DNA of 64,000 bases from the NCBI RefSeq assembly GCF_000421545.1, contig NZ_ATXF01000004.1, positions 434,001 through 498,000 of the forward strand, read 5' to 3'. Both the position numbers and the translations under genes were made by a program. Source of the stretch: Agromyces italicus DSM 16388. GTDB lineage: Bacteria > Actinomycetota > Actinomycetes > Actinomycetales > Microbacteriaceae. Positions 34,651 through 43,900 of the stretch are shown piece after piece. A model generated the notes under the pieces. It was not told the origin of the DNA and made no database searches. It saw only the letters and a program-made list of their open reading frames with translations. Positions within the stretch are counted from its first letter, which is position 1; each line of letters begins with the position of its first letter.

Positions 34651-35820
34651 ATGGATGCACGCGACACCGTCGTGGTGAACGAGGAACCGGGAGACGAGAC
34701 TGAGAAGGGTTCGCAAGCGCTCGCGACGAGCACTCGGTCGCTGGCGGGCGCCTACACGGCGTCGATGCCGAAGAGCTGGGGCATCAGCATCGACCAGATC
34801 ATGCCGACGCTCGACGTGTCGAGGTACGTTCCGAAAATCGATGCGAGCCTGTTCTCGTCGGTGATCGACACCGAGCTGTTGCGGTCGCAGGCGGCGGCCA
34901 GTATTGGCGCGGTCACGTCCATGATCACCGCCGCCGACTTCATGCCGAAGCTGGACTTCTCGGAAGCGTGGGCGAGCGTCGGCGCCTCGTCCGTGCTCAA
35001 GCTGATGGATTCGGCAGAGCTTCTGAAGCAGTACAGCCTGGCCGAATCGTTCGTGATGCCGGACATCAAGGGCTTCGACTCGATCGCGGCCGGCGCCATT
35101 GCCCAGATAAACGAGGCCGGCCAACTCCTCCAACCGGTTCTGGAGCAGTTTCGGGGCATCGACTGGGAAGAAGTCCTCCGGCGTCAGAGCCTGCCGAACA
35201 ACTGGTCCCGTGGCACCGAGGCCCGCCTGGAGGTGCTCGTCGAGATGGTGGGCCGCGAAGGCATCCCGGCAGCATGGGTACCGCGCGCCGAAGTCCTGGA
35301 AGCCCTGCTTGATGCCGCACCAGGCGATGAACGCTCGGAGCTGTTGATCGCGCGTCGTGAGGAGATCCTCGACGATTGCGCTGGCTGGATTGATGACCTC
35401 CAGGACGATTTTCTGGAGCCTGTGCTGCCGGTGGCGCGTGAAGTGCTCGACGCCTGCCGTAGTGGTCACTGGCGCGTGGCCGCTATCTCAGCTGTGATCG
35501 TCGTTCACAATGTCGTCGAAGCGTTGCACTGGGTCAGCGATCGGCAGCGTGTGGCGAAGCACCACAGCCTCACGATGGATACTCCGTATCCGGAACTGCT
35601 CGAGCGCGCGACCCGCGCACCACTCGTGCCGTTCTATGCAGACTGGAACCCGAAGTCCGGACAGCCCCGTCCTGCGCATGTCACGCGCCACGTCGTATCC
35701 CACCACCTCGATGCCGACCAGGTGACCGAGCGCAATTGCATCGTCGCCGTGATGCTGATGTCGTCGCTGCTTGTCACCGTCTATCAGCTTGAGCTCGGCG
35801 AAGGCGAGCGCGCCGCGTAA
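34651..35820 (+). CDS. Hypothetical protein, 389 residues
   Basis: The ATG at 34651 follows CTTGGAGGCGGCGAG. Not recognised. The first half has short imperfect repeats of the form M-P-x-[LI]-D/K…S (IMPTLDVSRYVPKIDAS, FMPKLDFSEAWAS, VMPDIKGFDS) in a helical context. The C-terminal end VAVMLMSSLLVTVYQLE is a hydrophobic helix, perhaps buried. It is divergent from the excisionase-like gene and lies in a defence-type region, but no catalytic motif is visible. Confidence 0.65.
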   Translation: MDARDTVVVNEEPGDETEKGSQALATSTRSLAGAYTASMPKSWGISIDQIMPTLDVSRYVPKIDASLFSSVIDTELLRSQAAASIGAVTSMITAADFMPKLDFSEAWASVGASSVLKLMDSAELLKQYSLAESFVMPDIKGFDSIAAGAIAQINEAGQLLQPVLEQFRGIDWEEVLRRQSLPNNWSRGTEARLEVLVEMVGREGIPAAWVPRAEVLEALLDAAPGDERSELLIARREEILDDCAGWIDDLQDDFLEPVLPVAREVLDACRSGHWRVAAISAVIVVHNVVEALHWVSDRQRVAKHHSLTMDTPYPELLERATRAPLVPFYADWNPKSGQPRPAHVTRHVVSHHLDADQVTERNCIVAVMLMSSLLVTVYQLELGEGERAA

Positions 35821-35892
35821 CCCGTGCCAGGCGCTCGGGGGTACGGGATTCAACCAACGTTCCTAAGCCGTGTGCCGAAGTAACGTGGAGCT

Positions 35893-36141
35893 ATGCCCAG
35901 CCCTGAAGACTGGATCGCGGCGACCGGCCCACGAGCCGTCAGCGCCGATCCGGAGGATCATGCCACCCCCGACACGGTGCTGGGCAACTCCAGTCTGTCG
36001 CTCGTTGCCAAGGGACTCTATGCCCTGGTGCTGGTAGGGCAGGGGCGACCGGTAAATCCCTTCGAGGATCTCGAAGATGTTCGCGTGGCGATTGAAGAGC
36101 TCGTGGACGCCGGCCTTGTCATTCGCATCGAAAGTTCGTGA
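35893..36141 (+). CDS. Small HTH-like protein partner of the GIY-YIG gene
   Basis: 82 residues, MPSPEDWIAATGPRAVSADP to a C-terminal ELVDAGLVIRIESS. The helical LSLVAKGLYALVLVGQG…FEDLEDVRVAIEELVDAGLV resembles a small winged-helix in phage/regulator families (SLVAKGLYALV, ELVDAGLV). The stop overlaps the next ATG (TGATG), so it is translated together with the nuclease-like protein. It could be its regulator or antitoxin. Confidence 0.6.
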   Translation: MPSPEDWIAATGPRAVSADPEDHATPDTVLGNSSLSLVAKGLYALVLVGQGRPVNPFEDLEDVRVAIEELVDAGLVIRIESS

Positions 36142-36662
36142 TGGAGTTTGAGGCGGCGACGCCGACGACATGGAATCGGGCGGGACTCGAAGCGGCGGGC
36201 TACGCAGGCTTTGTGACGTTCGGTGAGCTTCGGCGGCTCGGGGCGTCAACGAAGCCAGGCGTCTACGTCGTCCTTCGTTCACCCTCCACGCAGCCCACAT
36301 TTCTACCTGTCAGTCCCGCGGGGAAAGCTAAGAGCTTCACGGAGGATGTCGCGCACCTCCAGCGAAACTGGATTCCAGGCGCAGAGGTCATCTACATCGG
36401 CCTCGCTACGCATGGCGCCCGGCGAGACGGTATCCACCGACGGTTGAAGCAGTTCCGACGCACCGGAGCGGGGACAGCGGACAACCACGGTGGCGGCGTC
36501 TGGATCTTTCAACTCGCCGACGCCAACGACCTCATGGTGTGCTGGCGAGCGGCCGACGATGAAGCTGATGCGTACGTTGCCGCCTTGGAGCATCACCTAA
36601 TCGCGGACTTCGCTGCTCGGGCTGAGCAAGGGCGCTGGCCGTTCGCGAATCGGAAGGCGTGA
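36141..36662 (+). CDS. GIY-YIG-like nuclease domain protein
   Basis: 173 residues. PGVYVVLRSPS and VIYIGLATHG are the two strand motifs of the GIY-YIG fold, the Arg is in RRLKQFRRTG, and a conserved Glu lies in ALEHHLIADF near the C-terminus. The order and spacing agree with the family that cuts DNA in homing, repair and phage-defence proteins. The N-terminal 60 residues are novel. The gene starts in the stop of a small partner gene. Its 3' end overlaps the end of a degraded pilin gene on the other strand. Confidence 0.75.
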   Translation: MEFEAATPTTWNRAGLEAAGYAGFVTFGELRRLGASTKPGVYVVLRSPSTQPTFLPVSPAGKAKSFTEDVAHLQRNWIPGAEVIYIGLATHGARRDGIHRRLKQFRRTGAGTADNHGGGVWIFQLADANDLMVCWRAADDEADAYVAALEHHLIADFAARAEQGRWPFANRKA

Positions 36663-36924
36663 TCACCCGGATACGAACCAGTTTCTGTCTTGGAAAGTTC
36701 GACCATCCTCGCGCGCCGCGAAGGTCGGACATCATCGACGACTCGACGGCCTGTCGCCTGATGCCGTTGTACGCGACTATCGCAATCGCAGCGACAACTC
36801 CGACGACGACGATGACCAACTCGACGAGATTCAAGCCGTGTCGGCGTGAGATGTAGCTCGAAGTGCGGCCTCGGATAGCGGTTGGTGCAAGTTCGCGACT
36901 GGTGCGGGAAGGTCGACGCGCCAT
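36593..36924 (-). pseudogene. Type IV pilin-like protein, frameshifted remnant
   Basis: The minus strand encodes SRRHGLNLVELVIVVVGVVA then AIAIVAYNGIRRQAV, the prepilin cleavage and N-terminal hydrophobic helix (G-x-N/T-L-V-E-L) of actinobacterial pseudopilins. At about 36710 the match passes to another frame: ARMVELSKTETGSYPGDHAF, which continues the standard pilin sequence. One frameshift and loss of the C-terminal domain make it non-functional. No pilus assembly genes are near, so it is stray DNA. Confidence 0.7.
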
Positions 36925-37021
36925 TACTGCGCCTGGCTATGAAACATGAGAACGATCGATTCAATGGGGGCGGCTGGACGTCGCGTCTGTCACGTCGGCA
37001 GAGCCAGATAGCCTGACTGGG

Positions 37022-38137
37022 ATGGCAGACCCGTCCGACTATGAACTCGCCGCGTGGCGCGACGTCCAGCGCTTCAAGGGACGCCCACTGTCCCGAGCGA
37101 TGCGAGGCGTCGGCGAGCAGATGGCGCTCGGCTTCTCAGCGATCGGCACCCAGGCAACGACGTACCTCGCGAAGCACCCCAAGACTCAAGCGGTCGTGGC
37201 GAAGGGGCAAGGAGCCGCGGTCAAGACCGCCCAGGTTGTCGGGACGGGAGCGAAGCAGGCGGTCGGCGCGATCCCCGACGGCGTGACGGACTGGAGCGGC
37301 CAGGCGTTCGATTCGATTCGGCGCATCGTGGGAAGGATCTCTCGCGTCGCGCTGTCGCCGGCCCGGGTGGTCGAGCTGCATCAGAAGCGCGGGCACGATG
37401 TAACGGATCTCGCAGATGTCCGGCGACTCGACCTGAAGCAGGTCGACCTCGTTCGTGGACGCGCGGCGAATTGGTACTACCCGGCTACTGCGGCGCTTTC
37501 TGGCGCCGGTGCGGGCTTCTTGATTACCGGCGGCGAGCTCGCAGTACCCGTGTCCGGTGGTGCATCAGCCGCCCCATCTGGCGCCGTGATCGCGGGCGCC
37601 ATGGTCGGCGACGCCGCAATCGTCCTCGGTCTGGCATCCCGCTGCGTCGGTCAGGTGTCGCTCCACTACGGCTACGACCCTGAGGAGCCCGCGGAGAAGC
37701 TCTTCATCATGTCCGTCGTCAACGCCGGTACCGCACTGTCCGCCACGGCAAAGACTGCCGCGATGGCCGATGTTTCTCGGCTCACCCAGGCGCTCGTACG
37801 CGGCAAAGTGTGGAGCATTCTCGACAAGTCAGTCGTCTCCCAAGTGTCGAAGCAGTTCGCCAAGGCATTCGGCGTTCGCATCACGAAGCAGTCGCTCGGC
37901 AAGGTCGTCCCAGTGGCAGGAATCGTCCTCGGTGGCACCTTCAACTGGACGACGCTCGAGGCGATCGTGGATGCTGCGAACATCGCGTACCGACATCGGT
38001 TCCTTCTCGAGAAGTACCCGTCACTCGCAGCCGAAGAGGTGCCTGTATCCGTCACTGCCGAAGCCGCTGAGGACGCGGACGAGACAATCAGCGTCCTTCG
38101 GGAAGTCTCGGACGCTGGAGGCCCGGACCTCGAATAG
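37022..38137 (+). CDS. EcsC-family protein
   Basis: 371 residues. The middle block ATAALSGAGAGFLITGGELA…VSLHYGYDPEEPAEKLFIMS is typical of EcsC-family proteins: glycine-rich hydrophobic, then the YGYDP motif. Hydrophobic stretches near 150-215 and 290-320 could be membrane-associated. Family function is poorly known; members occur near transporters and in defence-linked genes. The gene stands alone, 147 bases before the ApeA-like gene on the same strand. Start by position only, without a clear ribosome site. Confidence 0.75.
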   Translation: MADPSDYELAAWRDVQRFKGRPLSRAMRGVGEQMALGFSAIGTQATTYLAKHPKTQAVVAKGQGAAVKTAQVVGTGAKQAVGAIPDGVTDWSGQAFDSIRRIVGRISRVALSPARVVELHQKRGHDVTDLADVRRLDLKQVDLVRGRAANWYYPATAALSGAGAGFLITGGELAVPVSGGASAAPSGAVIAGAMVGDAAIVLGLASRCVGQVSLHYGYDPEEPAEKLFIMSVVNAGTALSATAKTAAMADVSRLTQALVRGKVWSILDKSVVSQVSKQFAKAFGVRITKQSLGKVVPVAGIVLGGTFNWTTLEAIVDAANIAYRHRFLLEKYPSLAAEEVPVSVTAEAAEDADETISVLREVSDAGGPDLE

Positions 38138-38283
38138 TGAGGCAACGACGGGGACTCCGTACACCGCGGACTCCGGGTACTTTGCTCAGCGCAACCGCTC
38201 GACGTCGGGGTACGCCGATACGGTGGCCACGAGGCGGGGGAGCTTCCGGCCGTGTAGGACCAACCAGAACTCGGGGATGACCA

Positions 38284-39714
38284 ATGAGCGTTGAACTGAA
38301 CTTCGGCGACAGCCTGGCGGTGCTGCTCGTCGACGGCGTCGAGGAGACTCCGTACGTCGGCGCCACCCTTCGTATGAAGGAGGCCGGCGTCGAGGTCGAG
38401 GTCCCGTACATGCCGGGCTTCGTCGTGCCGCAGTTCGACCACGTCGCCCAGTGGTTCCGCCGGATGACCCCGCCAGAGAATGTGCTGGTTCACACCCGCG
38501 AAGGCAATATCCAGCTCTTCGGCTGCCGCTGGAACGGGCATGCCGATGCAGCCGGTTCGAGAGTCGGGAGCGGACGCTTCTCTGCGACCGAGGCGCTGCT
38601 TCATGACCGCGATGGCGCCCTCTTGGAGCCGCTAACAGTGAAGACGTGCCAAAGTCGTGCCGACGGGCTCAATCGGTGGTCGCGGGTCACGGCGGTGAGC
38701 TCGGAAGCGACCCGAGACGAGGAGCGCCGAGCCAACGCGCTCGACGTTCGGGTTGAGAGCCCGGAACCTATCGAATGGCGGCAGGGGGACGCACTCATAC
38801 GGGTGAGGGCAACGTGGCGTTTCGCACCTCGCGAAGATGGCTACGAGCGTGTCCACGAGCTGGAAGACAATGTCGTCATTGAAAGCGAGTGGGAGCAGCC
38901 CCGTCCGTTCGTTGACCACCTTGTCGAGCAACGCAAGGCGCTGCACCTGCTGGTCTTCCTGTTCGGTACGGCGCTGTCATTCCGTGAGCATCGTGTGCGT
39001 GACGAGTCAATCGCCGCCCGCCTTATGGGTGGGGAGATCTTCGAGCATCCGTTCGTCGAGGTCATCAGCGCCCGCACTATCCGGGAGCGGGCGCAGCCCA
39101 TCCCGTCGAAGGACAAGCTCGGACGACCTCTGCTCGTATTGGAGGAGCTCGGCGCGGAAGGCCTCGCCGAATGGGCATCGAACTACGACGCGTGGGAGCG
39201 GTTCATCTTGCCGGCTGTTTCGATTGTCGGTCGGCGCCACCGCTTCGCGGAGGACATCGTCATGTCGACGTCAATGAGCCTGGAAGCTGCGGGACAACTG
39301 CTCGGTGAACGACCCGGCGAAGCCGCTACGTACCATCGAGGGCGGCGAACTACGGCGACGTATGTGTATCGCTGCTTGGAGCTGCTGGGCATCCGCTGGG
39401 GCGACTACATTCACAGCCAGGTCGGGCTGGCCAAGGCAATCGCGAATAACTACAACTCGGTCAAGCACGCTGACCGCGGCTCCTTCCCTGACCATGCTGA
39501 GACGTTCCTCATTGGCGATGTGAACGAACTCGTCGTCCGCCTCCTCGCTGTTCACCTCACCGGGCAGGCAGACGAACTACTGGGTCGATATCGGGAAGGG
39601 TCGGAGCTCTGGGAGATCAAGCAGCGCTTCGATGCCTATCGCATTCGCATTGCTGACGTCGCCGGGACATGGCAAGCCATTCCCTCCGACGCGGCAGCGG
39701 ACGGCGCAACCTGA
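38284..39714 (+). CDS. ApeA/HEPN-like protein
   Basis: 476 residues. The first half is beta-rich (LNFGDSLAVLLVDGVEETPY…EVPYMPGFVVPQFD) and fits the N-terminal domain of ApeA-type proteins. The last third is helical and contains KAIANNYNSVKHADRGSF, a HEPN-like N-x4-K-H signature, preceded by a helix (YVYRCLELLGIRWGD). Known ApeA proteins are HEPN RNases that act in anti-phage abortive infection. The Arg usual in R-x4-6-H is replaced here by an Asn, so activity is uncertain. Confidence 0.6.
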   Translation: MSVELNFGDSLAVLLVDGVEETPYVGATLRMKEAGVEVEVPYMPGFVVPQFDHVAQWFRRMTPPENVLVHTREGNIQLFGCRWNGHADAAGSRVGSGRFSATEALLHDRDGALLEPLTVKTCQSRADGLNRWSRVTAVSSEATRDEERRANALDVRVESPEPIEWRQGDALIRVRATWRFAPREDGYERVHELEDNVVIESEWEQPRPFVDHLVEQRKALHLLVFLFGTALSFREHRVRDESIAARLMGGEIFEHPFVEVISARTIRERAQPIPSKDKLGRPLLVLEELGAEGLAEWASNYDAWERFILPAVSIVGRRHRFAEDIVMSTSMSLEAAGQLLGERPGEAATYHRGRRTTATYVYRCLELLGIRWGDYIHSQVGLAKAIANNYNSVKHADRGSFPDHAETFLIGDVNELVVRLLAVHLTGQADELLGRYREGSELWEIKQRFDAYRIRIADVAGTWQAIPSDAAADGAT

Positions 39715-40305
39715 GGCGCGTGACAGCGGTCAATCGTTGTGAAATGAACTGTGGGCATTGACTTTCGGAACGGCCAGTTCGTACTGACGCGGCCCTTCTC
39801 GCCGGCATGCGGCGGAGAACACTCGTCAGCGCTGGGGTGCGTCTGCGATGAACGGTCACGGCGGCAACGTCGAGCTGCGAACGTCGAACCGACGAGCTTC
39901 AGATTCTTGCTGCTGCGCGTGTTCGATCCGGCGTCAACCATGCGGGAGATCGATGCTGCGGAGAGCCACTTCAAGGACGCGCTCGATACCCGCAAGCACG
40001 GGCTGAACCGGAACTGATACGTGAAGCTGGTCGGCCCGCTCGCGGAAAATCGGACGCAGCGAAGGTAATCTCGCCCTGGCGGGTCCCGCGGAGCGTAGCA
40101 AGGCTCCGCTACCTCTCCTACGAAGCGCTCTTCAATGGGCTTGATGATGTCTGATATTGCGACCCCGACTGAAGCGACGGAATGGAGTGCCAAGCACGGC
40201 CATCGTGCGCGACGCTGTACTCTGGCGTGAGCCGGATTCGTTGCTCGAACCACGCGGGCTGCCGGGCCAGGCAGCCGCCGACCGAGGCCAGTATGGGAGA
40301 CACGA
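39715..40305 (+). other. Gene-poor gap with a small possible ORF
   Basis: 591 bases without a solid gene. A GTG-started frame at 39751-40017 (88 codons) ends SHFKDALDTRKHGLNRN. This tail (SHFK…TRxHGLNxN) resembles the C-terminus of some small nuclease-associated domains, suggesting a truncated relic. The rest holds no repeats or hairpins that I can recognise. The last bases lead to the methylase gene start. Confidence 0.35.
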
Positions 40306-40953
40306 GTGACGCAGACGATCACCGAGGAGCTGATGGTGAAGTCACGGCATCGCGTAAAGGCTTACGGCGAGGTTTTCACCCCCCGGCACATGGTCAATCG
40401 CATGCTCGACCTGGTACATGAGGAGCTAGAGACCGGCCCGGACTTCGTCGACAAGACATTCCTCGAACCGGCCGCGGGCGACGGGAACTTCCTCGTCGCG
40501 ATTCTGCACCGAAAGCTCCGAGCGATCCAAAAGCGGTGTCAACTTGAGTCCTGGCCAAATGAGTCCCTCTTCGCCCTCGCGTCGATTTACGGCGTCGAAC
40601 TGCTCGAGGACAACCACGAGGATGCCAAGGCGGCCATGCTCGCTGAGTTCTCGCGCTTCCACGCGAGGCACGATGTCCCTTGCGGTCCCGACACGGACTT
40701 GATGCGCGCTGCATCGTTCTTGGTCGACACGAATGTCATCCGCGGCAACACCCTGACCGGCCGCGACTGGCGTGGCAATGAGATCCAGTTCTCCTGGTGG
40801 GGCAGGGTCCCCAACAGCCATGGCATGGTGCGGCGCGACCCGTTCTCCCTCGCCTCCTTGCGCGATGACAACGCCTTTGACTTCACCGTCTACGACACGT
40901 ACGCGGTCTGTCGAATCGACCACGTCTACAAAGAAGCGAGAGCCGATGGCTAG
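40306..40953 (+). CDS. N6-adenine methylase-like protein lacking motif IV
   Basis: This 215-residue protein has the gamma-class methylase order: motif X YGEVFTPRHMVNRML, motif I TFLEPAAGDGNFLVAIL, motif II IYGVELLED and motif III VIRGNTL. The catalytic NPPY that should follow is replaced by IQFSWWGRVPNS. GTG 40306 is taken as the start; ATG 40333 with GAGGAG just upstream is an alternative. It overlaps the next gene by eight bases. It binds SAM by motif, but alone it probably cannot transfer methyl groups. Confidence 0.8.
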   Translation: MTQTITEELMVKSRHRVKAYGEVFTPRHMVNRMLDLVHEELETGPDFVDKTFLEPAAGDGNFLVAILHRKLRAIQKRCQLESWPNESLFALASIYGVELLEDNHEDAKAAMLAEFSRFHARHDVPCGPDTDLMRAASFLVDTNVIRGNTLTGRDWRGNEIQFSWWGRVPNSHGMVRRDPFSLASLRDDNAFDFTVYDTYAVCRIDHVYKEARADG

Positions 40954-43900
40954 CCCGAACATCAGCACGTTCCACGAGGTGATCCCCTACATCTATTCGT
41001 GGAGAACTCCCGACATCCCCAAGTACGACGGTTGGGAGAAGATCGGGTACACCGAGCAGGAGTCTGCCGAGAAGCGAATCTCCCAGCAGGCCAGTCAGCT
41101 CAACATCACGAAGATCAAGGTCTGGGCGTATAGGGCGGCGTTCATCACCGAAGACGGTGGGACTTTCCGCGACTCCGATTTTCACGCCTTCCTCAAGCAG
41201 CAGGGCATCCAGCGCGAGTTCGACCCAACCAACACGCCGAGTCGCACGGAGTGGCACAAGCTCGCCGGGGCCCCAAAGACGAGCCAGCAGTTCTTCTTCG
41301 ACTTCGCCTCGAAGTCCTTCACCACACCGTTCGGGGAGTCGCGCGATGACTACGAACTGCGCCCCGAGCAGCAGCAGGCTGTCGCGCAGGCGCTGTCGGC
41401 GTTCCGCCCGCACGGTGCTGGCGAGGTCCTGTGGAACGCGAAGCCGCGATTCGGTAAGACGCTAACGACGTACGACCTGATGCGGAAGATGGATGCCAGG
41501 CGCGTCCTGATCGTCACCAATCGCCCGGCCATCGCCAACTCCTGGTTCGACGACTACCAGCGGTTCATCGGCCATCAGACCAACTACCAGTTCGTGTCCG
41601 ACTCGCCGTCGCTTGCCCAACGCGGCCCAATGACCCGCGAGCAGTGGAGGGCATACTCCCTGGAGCACGTGGACGAGGACCCCCGCATCATTGAGTTCGT
41701 GTCGCTCCAAGATCTCAAGGGGTCCAAGTACTTCGGCGGCTTCATCGATAAGCTCAAGCACATCGCCGACGCCGACTGGGACTTGCTCGTCATCGACGAA
41801 GCGCATGAAGGGATCGACACGACGAAGACCGATGTCGCGTTCACTCAGATCAAGCGTCGCCATGCGCTGCATCTGTCGGGCACGCCATTCAAGGCGTTGG
41901 CGTCAGGACGCTTCGGCGACGACCAGATCTTCAACTGGACGTACGAGGACGAGCAGGTCGTCAAGGAGTCGTGGGCCGACGCCTCGGTAGACAACCCGTA
42001 CGTCCAGCTCCCGACCTTGAACCTGCTGACCTACCAGCTCTCACGGATGGTGGTCGACCGGCTTGCTGAGGGCGTCGCTCTGGACGAAGAAGCGGGGAAC
42101 GTCGACTACACGTTCGATCTGGCGGAGTTCTTTGCCACCAAAGAGAACGGCTTCTTCATCTACGAGGCTGACGTGGCTCGGTTCTTGGATGCGCTGGCGA
42201 CGCAGGAGAAGTACCCGTTCTCCACTCCGGAGCTGCGTGACGAGATCAGGCATTCGTTCTGGCTGCTCAACCGGGTTGCGTCCGCCAAAGCGTTGGAGCG
42301 GTTGCTCAAGAAGCACCCTATCTTCGGTGAGTACACGGTCATCCTGGCGGCCGGCGATGGTCAACCGCACGCTGGCGAGAACGATGGGCTCGACGAGGAT
42401 GCCGACGACTCGGTTACGGTGGGGAAGTCGCTCGACAAGGTCCGCGCGGCCATCGCAAGGGCGGAGGCCCAGGGCGGCAAAACGATCACACTGTCGGTGG
42501 GTCAGCTCACGACCGGTGTCACGGTGCCGGAGTGGACCGCGGTCATCATGCTGTCCAATCTGTCCTCGCCCGCTCTCTACATGCAGGCGGCCTTCCGGTC
42601 GCAGAACCCGTGCACATTCATGCGCGGCGACACAGTGTTCCAGAAGAAGAACGCCTACATCTTCGACTTCGCGCCTGAGCGCACGTTGACGATCTTCGAC
42701 GCGTTCGCGAACAACCTCGCCCCGCACCCGCCGGTGGATGCTGGTGAGCGCAGGGAGAACATCCGCCGGCTGCTGAACTTCTTCCCCATCCTGGGTGAAG
42801 ACACCGAGGGCCGGATGATTGAGCTTGACGCCGCGCAGGTCCTAACGTTCCCGCAGATGTTCAAAGCTCGTGAGGTCGTTCGGCGGGGATTCTTGTCGAA
42901 CCTGCTGTTCGCGAACGTGTCTGGCATCTTCCGGGCCGTCGAGCACTTCCAGGACATACTCAACCAGCTCCCCGTCGCCAAGGAGAAGACGGCCAAGAAG
43001 GGCGATCCGGTCGAGGTTCCGATCCCGCCGCCCACCACTGATGCCGATGGAAACGTGCAGGTCGACGTCGGCACCGTCATCAACCCGAAGATCGCCGAGC
43101 TTGGCAAGCCAATCTACTCAGACGACGACGTGCCGCAGCTCGATCCGGCCACGACGAAGGCGGCTGCCGCGGCCAAGCAGGTCGCCGCAGTCATCACCGA
43201 GAAGGCGCGCGAGACGCGGGTGAATGTCGCGGCCGAGTACGGGATGACTGCGAAGCAGGTCGAGAACGACGAGAAGACTACCGAGGCACAGGTGAAGGCC
43301 AAGGTGGAGCGCGCTTACGTCGACCATCAGATCACGTTGAACCACATCGAAGCTGAAAGCAGGGACGCCGCAACGGAGGCGGAGTTCCTGGCCGTCGATG
43401 CGAAGAAGGCTGAAGCGAAGGCCGAGCTCGACGCGCAGGTGCTCGCCATCTTCCACAGCACGCTCGACAGTGTCACCGAGACCATTGTCATGCGTGAGGA
43501 GACGAGGAAGGCACAGTCGCAGGCGGACAAGACGATGGATGCCGCCCGCGATCACCTGCGCGGGTTTGCGCGCACCATCCCGATGTTCCTCATGGCCTAC
43601 GGCGACCGCAAGACCACGCTCGCCAACTTCGACGACTACACGCCGGACGCCGTCTTCCACGAGATCACGGGAATCACCGAGGACGACTTCCGCAAGCTCC
43701 GCGACGGTCGCGAGGTGACCGACCCGGACAGCGGGGCTGTCACCCGCGTCCCGGGACTGTTCGACGAGGCAGTGTTCAACCAATCGATCAAGGAGTTCCT
43801 GAACAAGAAGGACGAACTCTCCGACTACTTCGACTCGGCCTTGACCGAGGACATCTTCGCGTACATCCCGCAGCAAAAGACCTCGCTCGTGTTCACCCCG

